A stretch of 64,000 bases of DNA, taken from positions 1,240,001 through 1,304,000 of the forward strand of contig CAWCCT010000012.1 in assembly GCA_963794165.1 (NCBI GenBank), in the 5' to 3' direction. Source of the stretch: PALSA-350 sp963794165 (lineage in GTDB: Bacteria > Acidobacteriota > Terriglobia > Terriglobales > Acidobacteriaceae). Numbering within the stretch: position 1 is the first letter of the stretch; every line of letters begins with the position of its first letter. Under the pieces are notes generated by a model. It did not search any database. It saw only the letters and a list, made by a program, of their open reading frames with translations, and was not told the DNA's origin. Below are positions 43,909 through 52,977 of the stretch, one piece after another. The position numbers and the translations under genes are program-made.

Positions 43909-45106
43909 CGTTCGCCTGTACCGCCTTCAACCCGTCCAGGTAGTCACTCCACTGCTGCATCATCGCCCGCCGCTCGGCCAAGTGCGCCGTCCTGTTGTAG
44001 GCCCTGCCGTTTGGATCGCGGACGGCATGGGCTAGCTGGTGTTCGATGAAATCGGGGCGCACTCCGAGTACCTCATCCAGAATTGTGCGAGCCACGGCTC
44101 GGAAGCCATGCCCGCTCATCTCTTCTTTGTCGATCCCGAGTCGCCGCATCGCTGCAAGAACGGCATTGTCCGACATGGGGCGCTTACTGGTGCGCGCTCC
44201 AGGGAATACATAACGCCCTGATCCTGTGAGTGGGTATAGCTCGCGAAGGATCTCCACCGCTTGCCGGCTGAGCGGGACGATGTGATCGGTGTCGGTCTTA
44301 GTCACAATGTACCGCCATTCAGCCGCGACCAGGTCGATGTCCTTCCATTCTGCTTTGCGCAACTCGCCTGGTCGAACGAATACCAGCGGGGCCAGGCGCA
44401 GCGCGCAGATAACGGGCAGTGTCCCTTGGTAGCCATCCATTGCGCGCAGAATTTCCGCGAGGCGTTTCGGCTCGGTCGTAGCGGCGAGGTGCTTCCCTTT
44501 GACTGGCGGCAGAGCGCCCCGGAGATCACGCGAAGGATCACTCTTACAGCGCCCGGTAGCTACGGCGTAGCGGAACACTTGGCTGCAATTGCCCAGGGCT
44601 CGGTGCGCGGTCTCTAGCGCGCCTCGGCGCTCTATCCGCTGGATAACCATCAGCAACTCAGGGGGTGTCACTTCCGCGATCGGCCTCGATCCAATCCACG
44701 GGTTGATATCCCGCTCAAAAACGCGGGCGATGTTCAACAAATGACGTTCCGACCAGCCAGGAGAAAACTTTGCGTGCCACTCAAGCGCCACAACTTCAAA
44801 AGTGTGAGCGCCACCTTCGAGCCGTGCCAGACTAAGCGCCTTCTTGTTCACCGCTGGGTCAACGCCATCGTTCAGAAGCTTGCGTGCAGCGTCCCGGCGC
44901 TCGCGGGCAGCTTTGAGCCCTACGTCCGGATAGACGCCCAGCGAGAGACGTTTCTCTTTGCCCCCAAAGCGATATTTAAGACGCCACCATTTGCCGCCGG
45001 CTGGAGAAAGCTCCAGGTAGAGGGCTCGCTCATCAAACAGCCGCACGCGCTTGGTGCTCGGCTTCGCATTTCGGATTTCTCTGTCGGTCAAGGCCACTGG
45101 GGGCAT
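43883..45106 (-). CDS. int: P4-type tyrosine integrase
   Basis: 407 residues from ATG 45106 (after CACCAGGGAG). N-terminal DUF4102 arm-binding domain (LTDREIRNAKP, DERALYLELSPAGGKWW, RLSLGVYPDVGLKAARE), a core-binding domain, and the catalytic domain with RPGELRKAEW (Arg), HGFRAVART (His-x-x-Arg), LAHAVRD and AYNR (Tyr nucleophile). It lies 156 bp from the ssrA 3' end and points away from it, as in ssrA-inserted islands. It probably moves the whole left-hand element. Confidence 0.93.
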   Translation of the reverse strand: MPPVALTDREIRNAKPSTKRVRLFDERALYLELSPAGGKWWRLKYRFGGKEKRLSLGVYPDVGLKAARERRDAARKLLNDGVDPAVNKKALSLARLEGGAHTFEVVALEWHAKFSPGWSERHLLNIARVFERDINPWIGSRPIAEVTPPELLMVIQRIERRGALETAHRALGNCSQVFRYAVATGRCKSDPSRDLRGALPPVKGKHLAATTEPKRLAEILRAMDGYQGTLPVICALRLAPLVFVRPGELRKAEWKDIDLVAAEWRYIVTKTDTDHIVPLSRQAVEILRELYPLTGSGRYVFPGARTSKRPMSDNAVLAAMRRLGIDKEEMSGHGFRAVARTILDEVLGVRPDFIEHQLAHAVRDPNGRAYNRTAHLAERRAMMQQWSDYLDGLKAVQANVTCTATRD

Positions 45107-45261
45107 CTCCCTGGTGCCACACCGTGGTGGCCCCCATAGTGAACCCCAGTTGCCCCTGGATGTCAATAGATCCTATTGGACAGTATTGGACTAAAGATGG
45201 ACCTAAGTGTTTGAGGGCACTCGCTTTGTTGGAGCGTATAGGAGTGCCGTGGAGAGGTATA

Positions 45262-45300
45262 TGGTGGAGGCGGCGGGAGTCGAACCCGCGTCCGAAATCC
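45262..45300. other. Probable right attachment site of the island (attR) in ssrA 3' end
   Basis: The T arm and CCA end of ssrA are a known integration target and the integrase gene is 156 bp away. No second copy of this sequence occurs elsewhere in the window, so the other attachment site must be left of base 1. Exact crossover unknown. Confidence 0.5.
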
Positions 45301-45612
45301 ATGTCAGCAGAGAGACTCCATGCGTAGTCGAGTTCCGGAGATTTCGCGCGACGCGCTCAGAACCGACAAGATGCGCGTAACGCTAGTCCGATGATCTCGT
45401 CCCTGCGGCTCGGACCGCGTCCCAGGAACCAGCCTGCTGTGCGACGTTCTTCCGCAACCCACAGGCGAAGCCACGGAGAACGGCTACTTATTTAATTAAG
45501 CAGCAAGTGCTAGGTTGTTGTTAGCAATTATTGTTTTTGCAAGCGATTACGGGTGCTCACACCCCGGCATGCCTCTCAACCTAATCGATCCCGTCGAAAC
45601 CGTGACGCCCCC
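45262..45612 (-). ncRNA. ssrA: Transfer-messenger RNA (tmRNA)
   Basis: Rescues stalled ribosomes. Read on the minus strand, the 5' end GGGGGCG (45612-45606) pairs with CGCCTCC before the encoded CCA (45262-45264). The T arm GCGGG-TTCGACT-CCCGC is next to the 3' end. The tag frame starts at GCA (45540-45538) and encodes AKTIIANNNLALAA before TAA (45498-45496), ending in the LAA degradation signal. The gene is complete, so the island restores the 3' end after insertion. Confidence 0.93.
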
Positions 45613-45632
45613 TCTTCCTTTAGATTATACGT

Positions 45633-46079
45633 TTAACCACCCACGCCAATCGCGTTCAGATCGATGCTCTCGAACTCCTTGTGCATCACGCCGGCACGAA
45701 TCTCCTGAATGCTTTTGCCCTTCAACGACATTTTGTAGGCGTAGTATCCCTCTTTGGCGCAAGTCGAGCATTCAGCCCCGTGCATACCCTCAAAGCAACT
45801 GTGCAGACTGGTGTGCCCCATATTCCGATCACAGCGACAGAAGCAGGGGAGTTGATACAGCACCTTGGGAACCTTGGCCGCATCCTCATACACCGCCTTT
45901 TGCCAGGGGTACTGGAACAAGGGTCCGGAAAGCTGGCTGCCGGAGAGGAGTGGAGGCAGTTTCGTGCCGGGAGCAGGGGCCGTAGCATGATAAGCAGGCA
46001 CCTCATCATTGGTGATCCACTGCGCATAGGCCGCGACCGTCAACATCCCGATCGCCAGGCACACAAAAATTCGCCGCAT
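45633..46079 (-). CDS. PCYCGC-motif secreted protein
   Basis: 148 residues with a signal peptide (RIFVCLAIGMLTVAAYA). The core LPCFCRCDRNMGHTSLHSCF then CSTCAKEGYYAYKM has the cysteine spacing of PCYCGC-motif proteins, which bind heme or metal outside the cytoplasm as far as is known. First chromosomal gene beyond ssrA. Confidence 0.8.
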   Translation of the reverse strand: MRRIFVCLAIGMLTVAAYAQWITNDEVPAYHATAPAPGTKLPPLLSGSQLSGPLFQYPWQKAVYEDAAKVPKVLYQLPCFCRCDRNMGHTSLHSCFEGMHGAECSTCAKEGYYAYKMSLKGKSIQEIRAGVMHKEFESIDLNAIGVGG

Positions 46080-46200
46080 TCCCAGCTCCTCAAGAAAACT
46101 CAGTGTAGCGCGATAGAACGGGAGGCGTCATCCCGGAGAGTTCGGCGACCAGATTGCAATAGGTTGTGAAAGGTTTCGTAACGAAAGTGCTCGGAAAAGC

Positions 46201-46240
46201 AAAAAAAAAGGCGGCACGAACGGTAGATTGTCCGTGCCGG
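46201..46240 (-). terminator. Strong rho-independent terminator
   Basis: On the minus strand CGGCACGGAC (46239-46230) pairs with GTTCGTGCCG (46221-46212), ten pairs with one GT, followed by CC and nine T (46209-46201). Confidence 0.85.
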
Positions 46241-46306
46241 GAGGCCAGTGACGCAACTTTTACTGAAAACCGCGCCGCGAGAGCTAAAAGCTTCAACCGC
46301 GACTGA
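46205..46306 (-). ncRNA. Candidate small RNA
   Basis: A minus-strand -10-like TATAAG (CTTATA on + at 46308-46313) lies about 100 nt before the strong terminator, with no coding frame that ends before it. -35 is poor (TTCACT, spacer 15 bp). Position and size fit a small RNA, but the terminator could equally end the upstream operon. Confidence 0.3.
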
Positions 46307-46478
46307 ACTTATAGTACCAGATGCCTACAGTGAACTTCTAGTTGTAAACGCCAAAATTCGCTAAAAAACATATTTTTTTAATTTTTAGATCCCAATTCCT
46401 GTATCTTTTCCCGCTCTTGTCTACCATAGACGTGGTTCCCGGAAATAAGTTGCGGTCCGGAATCACCATTATCAATCC

Positions 46479-46682
46479 ATGCCGATCCGCAAATTTACCA
46501 GTTCCCGTCCACTGCCGATAGACCATCTGCTCAGCGGGGACCCACCGGAACAAAGGAGTCTTTGGCGCACCGGCCTCCTGCTCGCCACGTCGGCGGCGTT
46601 GGGAGGAATAGCCGTCGCCATCTGGAATCGCAGAACCCTGGCACAAATGCGCCAGCAGAGCGGGGAAGACGAGCCCTCCTGA
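46479..46682 (+). CDS. Small single-span membrane protein
   Basis: 67 residues from ATG 46479. One hydrophobic helix (TGLLLATSAALGGIAVAIW, about 31-49) with basic residues on both sides. No family recognised. It lies opposite and converges with the pterin dehydratase gene. Confidence 0.5.
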   Translation: MPIRKFTSSRPLPIDHLLSGDPPEQRSLWRTGLLLATSAALGGIAVAIWNRRTLAQMRQQSGEDEPS

Positions 46683-46719
46683 TTCAAGACGGGCACCTAA
46701 GGCACGTCCCTTACGTCAT

Positions 46720-46998
46720 TTACGACAGCGAGTCGATTTTGGCAGCCATCGTCATATCCCGTTTGGTCAGGCCCCCTTTGTCATGTGAGACGAGCGCCAG
46801 CCGCACCTTGTTGTACCGGATATCAATGTCCGGATGATGCCCGGCCTTCTCCGCCGCCTCCGCCACCTGATTGACAAACGCCATGGCGGCAGCGAAATCA
46901 GAGAACTGGTAGTGGCGGACGATCTCCTTGCCCTCGAGCTTCCACTGGGGAAGCGAACGCAAGCCTTCCTGCACCATTTCCGGGGTCAGTACGCTCAT
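46720..46998 (-). CDS. phhB: Pterin-4a-carbinolamine dehydratase
   Basis: 92 residues from ATG 46998. It has the family pattern W-KLEGKEIVRHYQF, AEKAGHHPDIDIRYNKVR and SHDKGGLT, with the three catalytic histidines. The enzyme dehydrates 4a-hydroxy-tetrahydropterin after aromatic amino acid hydroxylation; no hydroxylase is seen here. It begins 10 bp after the HD-GYP gene and is probably in its operon. Confidence 0.92.
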   Translation of the reverse strand: MSVLTPEMVQEGLRSLPQWKLEGKEIVRHYQFSDFAAAMAFVNQVAEAAEKAGHHPDIDIRYNKVRLALVSHDKGGLTKRDMTMAAKIDSLS

Positions 46999-47008
46999 CG
47001 CTATACCT

Positions 47009-48142
47009 CTATGTAAAGGGATTGCGCAGCTTGGCCGGCTTGGGTTCAAGCTTCAAGGGGGGTGTGAATTTCTTCGCCTGCTTGGTGATCTCTGCCCGCA
47101 GGTCCTCCCACAATTGGTCAGGCAAGCTGAGATAAACGTCCACCACCTTGGGATCGAACTGCGTGCCGGCGCAGCGTTTGATTTCCAAGCGCGCGGCGGC
47201 AAAACTGGTCGCCTTACGGTAGGGCCGGTCTGAGGTGATGGCATCCAGGGTGTCGGCGACCGCGAAGATTCTTGCCCCCAGCGGAATCTCTTCTCCCTTG
47301 AGCCCGCGTGGATAGCCGGTGCCATCGTAGTGTTCCTGGTGGCTGTACACAATCTCCGCCGCCTCCTGCAGAAAAGGGATCTTGCGCAGCATCTGGTAGC
47401 CTCGCGCACAGTGCTCCCGCATCACCTTTTGCTCATCCAACTGCAACTTGCTGGGCTTCAGCAGAATGGCGTCAGGAATGGCCATCTTCCCGATATCGTG
47501 CAGAAAAGCCCCGCGCGCCACGACGGGTATCTGGTGCGGGGGGATCCCTGCGCCACGGGCTAGCGCGATGGTAAACGCGGTCACCCGTTTGGAGTGGCCT
47601 TCCGTCTCCGCATCCTTCAGGTCCAGTGCATCGCCCAGCGCTTCGAGGGTGATGTCGTAGGACCGCTCCAGATCGGCGATCGCCTGGTTTAGCATCCCCG
47701 TTCGGGCGCTTACCATCTGCTCCAGGTCTTGCCGGTACATGGCGTTCTGCTGCACCAGCCGGCGGTAGTCAACCGCGCGCTTGACGGTCACCAGCAGCTG
47801 CTCCTTCTCAAAAGGCTTGAGAAGGTAGTCATAAGCGCCCTGGCGCACGGCGGCGAGCGCCCGTTCCTCATCTACACTGCGCGTCACTAACACCAGAGGG
47901 GTATCCGGTTGTACCTGGCGCATCCGCTCGATCAGACCATTGCCGCCCAAACCAGCCATCACCAGATCGGACAGTACCAGGTCGAACGGCGGATCCCGCT
48001 CGATGTGCGCAATCGCTTCGTCGCCGCCGCCGGAGAGCACGGTCGAGTACTCCGGCTTTTCGAGCATGCAGTCGATAGAGGATCGGGATTGCACCTGCTC
48101 CTCGACCACCAAGACGCGTGCTGGGCTGCTTGCTGTTGCCAT
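47009..48142 (-). CDS. Response regulator with HD-GYP domain (c-di-GMP phosphodiesterase)
   Basis: From ATG 48142 the protein has 377 residues: a receiver domain (VLVVEEQ, phospho-Asp in FDLVLSDLVMAG, LVTRS, the Lys in YDYLLKPFE), a linking coiled coil, and HD-GYP (GHSKRVTAF, AFLHDIGKMAIPDAIL, HQEHYDGTGYP, RIFAVADTLDAITSDRPYR). It should cleave cyclic di-GMP when phosphorylated. The first acidic pair of the receiver is EE instead of DD. An earlier start (48235 or 48244) is possible but would add about 31-34 residues without homology. Confidence 0.9.
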   Translation of the reverse strand: MATASSPARVLVVEEQVQSRSSIDCMLEKPEYSTVLSGGGDEAIAHIERDPPFDLVLSDLVMAGLGGNGLIERMRQVQPDTPLVLVTRSVDEERALAAVRQGAYDYLLKPFEKEQLLVTVKRAVDYRRLVQQNAMYRQDLEQMVSARTGMLNQAIADLERSYDITLEALGDALDLKDAETEGHSKRVTAFTIALARGAGIPPHQIPVVARGAFLHDIGKMAIPDAILLKPSKLQLDEQKVMREHCARGYQMLRKIPFLQEAAEIVYSHQEHYDGTGYPRGLKGEEIPLGARIFAVADTLDAITSDRPYRKATSFAAARLEIKRCAGTQFDPKVVDVYLSLPDQLWEDLRAEITKQAKKFTPPLKLEPKPAKLRNPFT

Positions 48143-48463
48143 GCTTGGCGGGAATCCGGTTTCCCGGATTGCTCCTTTACTCTGATACCACGGGTGAGCG
48201 CCTGAAGGTAGCGGTTCCAGTGACTGTGGCGGCATAGTGTCCACTCACAGTTACGCTAAGCGAGAGCCGCGGCGGCGCTTCTCTCGCAGAGTGTATAGCC
48301 TTATAGAGAGTCTATCTTCAACCGCGGCTCGTGGCGTGAATTCTTCGCGCGGAAGGCATCCCTCAGGGCAAACTGTTATACTCCGTGCAAGAGCGGCCCC
48401 CAGTTCTCACGTGATCAGAACGACCAGCGTTACCGGGCTACAGTGATCTCAATCTCGGGCTGA

Positions 48464-49021
48464 ATGGCCGAAACAAGGTTACCTTTGTTTAATTTTGAGC
48501 GTGAGTTCTCTCAGGAATCTAATCTTGTCGTCTCCCAGGCTGCTAAGCAGTCTTGCGAGCAGCAGCAACGGGATGTCTACGAAAGCCACCGCCATCGAGC
48601 CTTTTCCCTGGCCTTTTACATGACCGGTAACGAGATGGAAGCGGAAGAAATCCTGGCCACGACCTTTGTAAAAGTCTTCCAACAAAATGAGCGGCCGGAT
48701 GCATTCGCCGTGGATTCGGCGCTGCTGCATGAATTGAGCGAGAAATTTCCTTTGCGCGAAGAGGAGGCCCCCGCGGTCGTCGCTCCGGGCATGGGGCTGA
48801 ACCGCCGCAATGTCCGCCGCCCCGATCTTGAGGAGGCGGTGCGCAACTTGCCTGCCAACGAGCGGCTGTTGTTTCTTCTGCGTGACGTGGAAGGGTATGC
48901 GCCGGCCATGATCAGCCGCCTGCTCGATATTCCCGAGGCACAGGTGCTACGCTCCTGCTTTTCCGCTCGCGTTCGCCTCAGCCAGGTGCTCGCCGAGCAG
49001 GCCCGCAACGAAGCCGCCTGA
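48464..49021 (+). CDS. ECF-like RNA polymerase sigma factor
   Basis: 185 residues. Region 2 (HRAFSLAFYMTGNEMEAEEI, then TFVKVFQQ) and region 4 (LPANERLLFLLRDVEGYAPA, MISRLLDIPEAQVLRSCFSA) are clear, with an extended linker between. The promoter specificity cannot be told; no anti-sigma gene is adjacent. Convergent with glmU, with three bases between. Confidence 0.8.
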   Translation: MAETRLPLFNFEREFSQESNLVVSQAAKQSCEQQQRDVYESHRHRAFSLAFYMTGNEMEAEEILATTFVKVFQQNERPDAFAVDSALLHELSEKFPLREEEAPAVVAPGMGLNRRNVRRPDLEEAVRNLPANERLLFLLRDVEGYAPAMISRLLDIPEAQVLRSCFSARVRLSQVLAEQARNEAA

Positions 49022-49024
49022 CAA

Positions 49025-50413
49025 TCACCCTTTCTTCTTATTCCGCCGCGCCGCACTCCAGCCTTCCTTGATCGTCTGTCTCGAACGCCCCAGCGCCAGT
49101 GCATCTTCCGGTACGTCTTCCGTGATGCACGATCCCGCTCCGATGTAGGCGCCATTCCCAATGGTCAACGGGGCTACCAGGGTGGAGTCGCTGCCCACAA
49201 AAACGTGATCGCCGATGACTGTCTTGCGCTTGGTCACACCGTCATAGTTACAGGTGATGACACCCGCTCCTACATTCACACCCTCGCCGATTTCCGCATC
49301 CCCCAGATAGGTCAGGTGCCCTGCTTTGGAGCCTTTCCCGAAGCGAATCTTTTTGGTCTCGACAAAGTTGCCCACATGCGCACCCTCGCCAATCTCGGTT
49401 TCCGGCCGCAGATGCGCGTAAGGCCCGAGTAGCGCCCCATCGTCTACGCGAGACTGGGTGATGATGCAGCCCTGCCGAACCACTACCTGGTTGCCCACCG
49501 TAGCGTGCTCCAAAACCGAATAGGAGCGAATGCGGCAGTCCTTTCCCACCTTGGTTTCACCCAGAAGCTGGACAAATGGTTCGATCACGGTGTCCGGCCC
49601 CACCATCACCCCGGCATCGATCACCGTGGTCTCAGGGCGGAAAATCGTCACTCCTTCGGCCATCAACCGGCGCGCGGTAATGAGCCTGAGTTTGCCGTCG
49701 ATCGCCATCATTTCCGCTATCGTATTGGCGCCTAGCACCTCGTCGGCGTCCTCGGCCTGGAGAGCCAATACTCGTTCCCCGGCGGCAACCAGAATGGCCG
49801 CCATATCCGTCAGGTAGAACTCACCATGCGCGTTTTTCGTCCCCAGGCTGTCGATATGGGCAAACAGAGGCTTGCCGGCAAAGGCGTAAATTCCTGAGTT
49901 GATTTCTTTGGCCTTGGCGAGCTCAGGAGTTAGGGCTTTTGGTTCAACAATTTCCCGGATCTCATCGGAATTATCTGACTTCCGCACAACCCGGCCATAA
50001 CCTTGCAGCTCTTCCGGCGCGGCTGTGAGCACCGTCATTGCGGCCCGGCGTTCCAGGTGAAAATCACGTACCTTGCGAATCGTCTCCGGGCGAATGAGGG
50101 GCACATCCCCGGAGAGGACGATGATGTTTTCATATCCCTCGGTCGCCTGGCGGGCGGTCTGGATCGCGTGGCCGGTGCCCCGTTGCTCGGTCTGCTCGAC
50201 GAACTGTACCCCCAACTTCGCCACTGAGTCTTTAACCAGGCCGGCCTCGTGCCCCACGATGACGTAGACGTCTTCTGGTGGCACAATTTGCCGCGCCGCA
50301 TCTACCACGTGGCGTATGAGCGGCTTGCCGCCGACCTCGTGCAGAACTTTTGGCCGTTTGCTTTTGAGCCGCGTACCTTTACCCGCAGCCATGATCACGA
50401 TGGCAAATTGCAT
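49025..50413 (-). CDS. glmU: Bifunctional GlmU, UDP-GlcNAc synthesis
   Basis: 462 residues with both domains. The uridylyltransferase part has MAAGKGTRLKSKRPKVLHEV, EQRGTGHA and SGDVPLI; the acetyltransferase part is a left-handed helix of hexapeptides (for example VGNFVETKKIRFG, AGVITCNYDGV). It makes UDP-N-acetylglucosamine from glucosamine-1-phosphate for peptidoglycan. Length normal. Its upstream region contains the 46-bp inverted repeat. Confidence 0.95.
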   Translation of the reverse strand: MQFAIVIMAAGKGTRLKSKRPKVLHEVGGKPLIRHVVDAARQIVPPEDVYVIVGHEAGLVKDSVAKLGVQFVEQTEQRGTGHAIQTARQATEGYENIIVLSGDVPLIRPETIRKVRDFHLERRAAMTVLTAAPEELQGYGRVVRKSDNSDEIREIVEPKALTPELAKAKEINSGIYAFAGKPLFAHIDSLGTKNAHGEFYLTDMAAILVAAGERVLALQAEDADEVLGANTIAEMMAIDGKLRLITARRLMAEGVTIFRPETTVIDAGVMVGPDTVIEPFVQLLGETKVGKDCRIRSYSVLEHATVGNQVVVRQGCIITQSRVDDGALLGPYAHLRPETEIGEGAHVGNFVETKKIRFGKGSKAGHLTYLGDAEIGEGVNVGAGVITCNYDGVTKRKTVIGDHVFVGSDSTLVAPLTIGNGAYIGAGSCITEDVPEDALALGRSRQTIKEGWSAARRNKKKG

Positions 50414-50498
50414 CTAGTCCCCCTCGGTACACCTTGGCAAGGATAACGGAAGAAAGAAGGCGAGGGGCTGGTTTGGATGCACTGGTTCCGTGACGACG

Positions 50499-50649
50499 GC
50501 CGGGTGCCCCACATCTCGCTCGTTTTTCGCGAGATGTGGGATACCAACAACGTTGACCGCTCAGTGCTTCGGATGGATTAAGAGTCAGAGGGAAGGTGCA
50601 GTTGTATCCCACATCTCGCGAAAAACGAGCGAGATGTGGGGCACCCGGC
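50499..50649. repeat. 46-bp perfect inverted repeat with internal hairpins
   Basis: 50499-50544 and 50604-50649 are exact reverse complements, 59 bp apart. Each arm itself folds through CCCACATCTCGC and GCGAGATGTGGG. It lies between the BON-lipoprotein gene and glmU. The design is that of a paired REP element (BIME) or a miniature inverted-repeat transposon, not a simple terminator. Confidence 0.9.
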
Positions 50650-50682
50650 ACCCGGCTGCGGCGGTCAGGGAACGACTCAGGC

Positions 50683-51769
50683 CTACTGTCGTTGTTGCAA
50701 TTCGTCTCCGCCGTGTGATCCTCCGACCGGCTTTGATGTCGTGACACTGATGGGCGACTGCAGATGGAAGCTGACCAGGGTTTCCGTGGGTATCTGGACC
50801 TGCTGTCCGCGGGTTACTCCGTTGACGCCCGCGCCGACGCCACCGCCGGTCACCGCCCCGATGGCTGCACCTTTCCCGCCACCTAGCAAGCCACCGAGAA
50901 TAGCTCCCACCGCGGCCCCGCCTCCGGTCTTCTCCGCCGTGTTCTTGCCTCGGCCATTTCCTTGCTTGGTAAACTCGTCGGTCACCACATCTACCGGATG
51001 ATCGACCGTGTCGATGCGTGTCAACTCAATCGACAATTGCGAGCTGCCGGAGAAGTGGGTTGCATCCTTGGCGGTGACAACGCGTCCCACCACCGACGCT
51101 CCCGAACGCGCGACGACCATTCCGTCTGCAATCAAATCGCCGGCCAGTGAGCCGTGGAAGACCGTGTTCGGACTGCGTGCTGGCGCTATCCAGCGTATCG
51201 GTCATGCGAATAGGGATCACGGTGCCCGCGGCCAGGGTCACCGTCTTGGCCACTGGCGGCGGGGGAGGCGGAGGAGCCGCGGGAACAACCTGCACCGGCT
51301 CCGGCACAGGAGCAGCCGCCGGGGGTGGCGGTGGAGGAGGCGGAGGTGGAGGTGGAGGCTCGGCCTGAGCCACCTGCTTGTGCTGCCGTTCCGGTACCGG
51401 CTTGGCCGCGCGTGTCGGCGCTACCACCAGATTGTTGACGACCGTCCTAACCCCATCGACCGAAGCGCTGTCGGCGGCCGCCAGAGCACGGGAAGCGTCA
51501 TTTTCCACCTTGCCGTTCAACGTTGCCACGCCGTTGGCCACGGTGAGCTGAATATTCTGCCCATTCAACGCCGACTCAGCCGTGATCTTTGCCTGAATGT
51601 CACTGCCGATCTGCTGGTCGTTCCGCGGCGGAGGGGGTGCCGGTTGTGCCTGCTGTGCAGTCGGCTGTTCTGCAGGCGGCGACGGGTTCTTACATCCCGA
51701 CCCCAGAACCAGAAAACCGGTCAAAATCACGAGCGGAATGCTGCGTCGAGTTAGAAAATCAGTCTTCAT
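50683..51769 (-). pseudogene. BON-domain lipoprotein, frameshifted
   Basis: ATG 51769 begins a lipoprotein signal (PLVILTGFLVLGSGC), then a BON domain (IQAKITAESALNGQNIQLTV, ATLNGKVENDASRALA), a long proline run (about 145-190) and TVIPIRMTDTLDSASTQ. There the frame is lost; its continuation NTVFHGSLAGDLIADGMVVA, a beta domain and a glycine-zipper (GGGAAVGAILGGLLGGG) runs in the next frame to 50683. Deleting one G near 51172 repairs it to about 361 residues. A real break or a sequencing error. Confidence 0.75.
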
Positions 51770-51992
51770 TGGGGGGAAATCCTCGGTTTTACGACTTTCT
51801 TGCACATGCTCTAGTTTTGACGAAGGAAACAGGCATCAGGCTGGCACGCATCGGGGGATTATTGCATCCCATGAGTGTTGTCTGGGTACTGGTTGCCTGC
51901 TCAAAGTTTGTGCATGGTATCCGGGTGCTAAACCGCCGGTGCTGGCGGAAGCAGTATATTGAAGTAAGCTCAGCAACATAAGGGGAAGATCT

Positions 51993-52391
51993 ATGTCAGA
52001 TGAGATAGAGGACAGCGGCGGAAGCGGTTTTGGATGGTTTCTGGTCGGGCTCGGCATTGGTGCCGCAATCGGGGTTCTTTACGCTCCCCAGTCAGGGACG
52101 GAAACGCGGGAAAGTTTGGCCGAGAGCGCACGCGAACGCGCTGAATACCTGAAGCAGAAATCCAGAGAAGCGGCTGCGCAGGCTAACAAGTATGTCGACG
52201 CCGGCAAGGAACAATTCGGAGACTACGTCGAACGCGGCAAGCAAGCAGTCGATCGTAGCCGCTCGCAGGTAGAGGAATACGTTGACCGCGGCCGGAAAGT
52301 GGTTTCCAAGCACGCGAATAAAGTGTCCGCAGCGGTCGATGCAGGCAAAAACGCGTATGCGGCGACAACTTCATCGGGAGACGGGCTATAG
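51993..52391 (+). CDS. YtxH-like envelope protein
   Basis: 132 residues: a short membrane segment with GWFLVGLGIGAAIGVLYAPQ, the YtxH signature, followed by a long amphipathic helix with 11-residue-like repeats (YVDAGKEQFGDYVERGKQAV). AAGGGGAAGATCT precedes the ATG. Members are stress-related membrane proteins of unclear action. Confidence 0.8.
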   Translation: MSDEIEDSGGSGFGWFLVGLGIGAAIGVLYAPQSGTETRESLAESARERAEYLKQKSREAAAQANKYVDAGKEQFGDYVERGKQAVDRSRSQVEEYVDRGRKVVSKHANKVSAAVDAGKNAYAATTSSGDGL

Positions 52392-52404
52392 CTGGATCTT
52401 TGTA

Positions 52405-52427
52405 GGGACGGCCTATTCGGTCGTCCC
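52405..52427 (+). terminator. Terminator-like hairpin
   Basis: GGGACGGCC-TATTC-GGTCGTCCC, nine pairs, 13 bp after the YtxH stop; only TT follows, so termination strength is uncertain. Confidence 0.5.
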
Positions 52428-52467
52428 TTGATGATGTATGACTTGCGGCTTAAGCCGCTGAGGGACT

Positions 52468-52977
52468 GTGGATAATTCCACCCAGACTTTGTTGGTTGTC
52501 TTCATCGCAATTGCCGCGATTAGCATCCTGATGCAAGCCGGATTTACGATCGCGATCTTCCTCGGCGCGCGCAAGACACAGAAAAAAATCACGGCGCTCA
52601 CCGATGACGTGCGGCTGCATGCTCTGCCTGCGATCATTTCGTCGCGTGAACTGATCCAGGACCTCACCCCGAAGCTCAAATCGATTACGGAAAATCTCTC
52701 GGCTACAACAGCCACCCTGCGCAGCAAAACGGAGCAAATCGGGGTTGTTGTGGGAGACGTGACCGCGAAAGCCCACGTCCAGGCTTCGCGGGTGGATGGC
52801 ATTGTCAAGGGCACACTTGATCAGCTTACGGTGGCTGTCCAGGCTATTGAGCACGGGATCGCAGTGCCAGTTCGCCAGGTAAACGGGATCATCAATGGGC
52901 TGCGCGCCGGGGTCGATGTGATGCGCAGCAAGGCTCCCGGCAACCATCTGGATCCTGAAGACGATCTCTTCGTTTAG
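52468..52977 (+). CDS. DUF948-like membrane protein
   Basis: 169 residues from GTG 52468. One N-terminal membrane helix (LLVVFIAIAAISILMQAGF) and a long helical part with LKSITENLSATTATLRSKTE, as in DUF948 proteins that often follow YtxH genes. Convergent with mnmA; the ends overlap by four bases. Confidence 0.7.
   Translation: MDNSTQTLLVVFIAIAAISILMQAGFTIAIFLGARKTQKKITALTDDVRLHALPAIISSRELIQDLTPKLKSITENLSATTATLRSKTEQIGVVVGDVTAKAHVQASRVDGIVKGTLDQLTVAVQAIEHGIAVPVRQVNGIINGLRAGVDVMRSKAPGNHLDPEDDLFV

Larger units (their letters stand above)
46080..46478. other. AT-rich intergenic region with terminator and candidate small RNA
   Basis: 399 bp without a convincing gene. It contains the terminator at 46201-46240, a possible minus-strand small RNA upstream of it, and a very AT-rich block at 46350-46395. 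Confidence 0.5.

Noticed and set aside
51147..51368. Plus-strand glycine-rich frame
   Set aside because: It is the antisense of the proline run of the BON lipoprotein.
52443..52467. GGCTTAAGCCGCTGAGG resembling the repeat at 60770
   Set aside because: Only one short arm is present, so no element can be defined.
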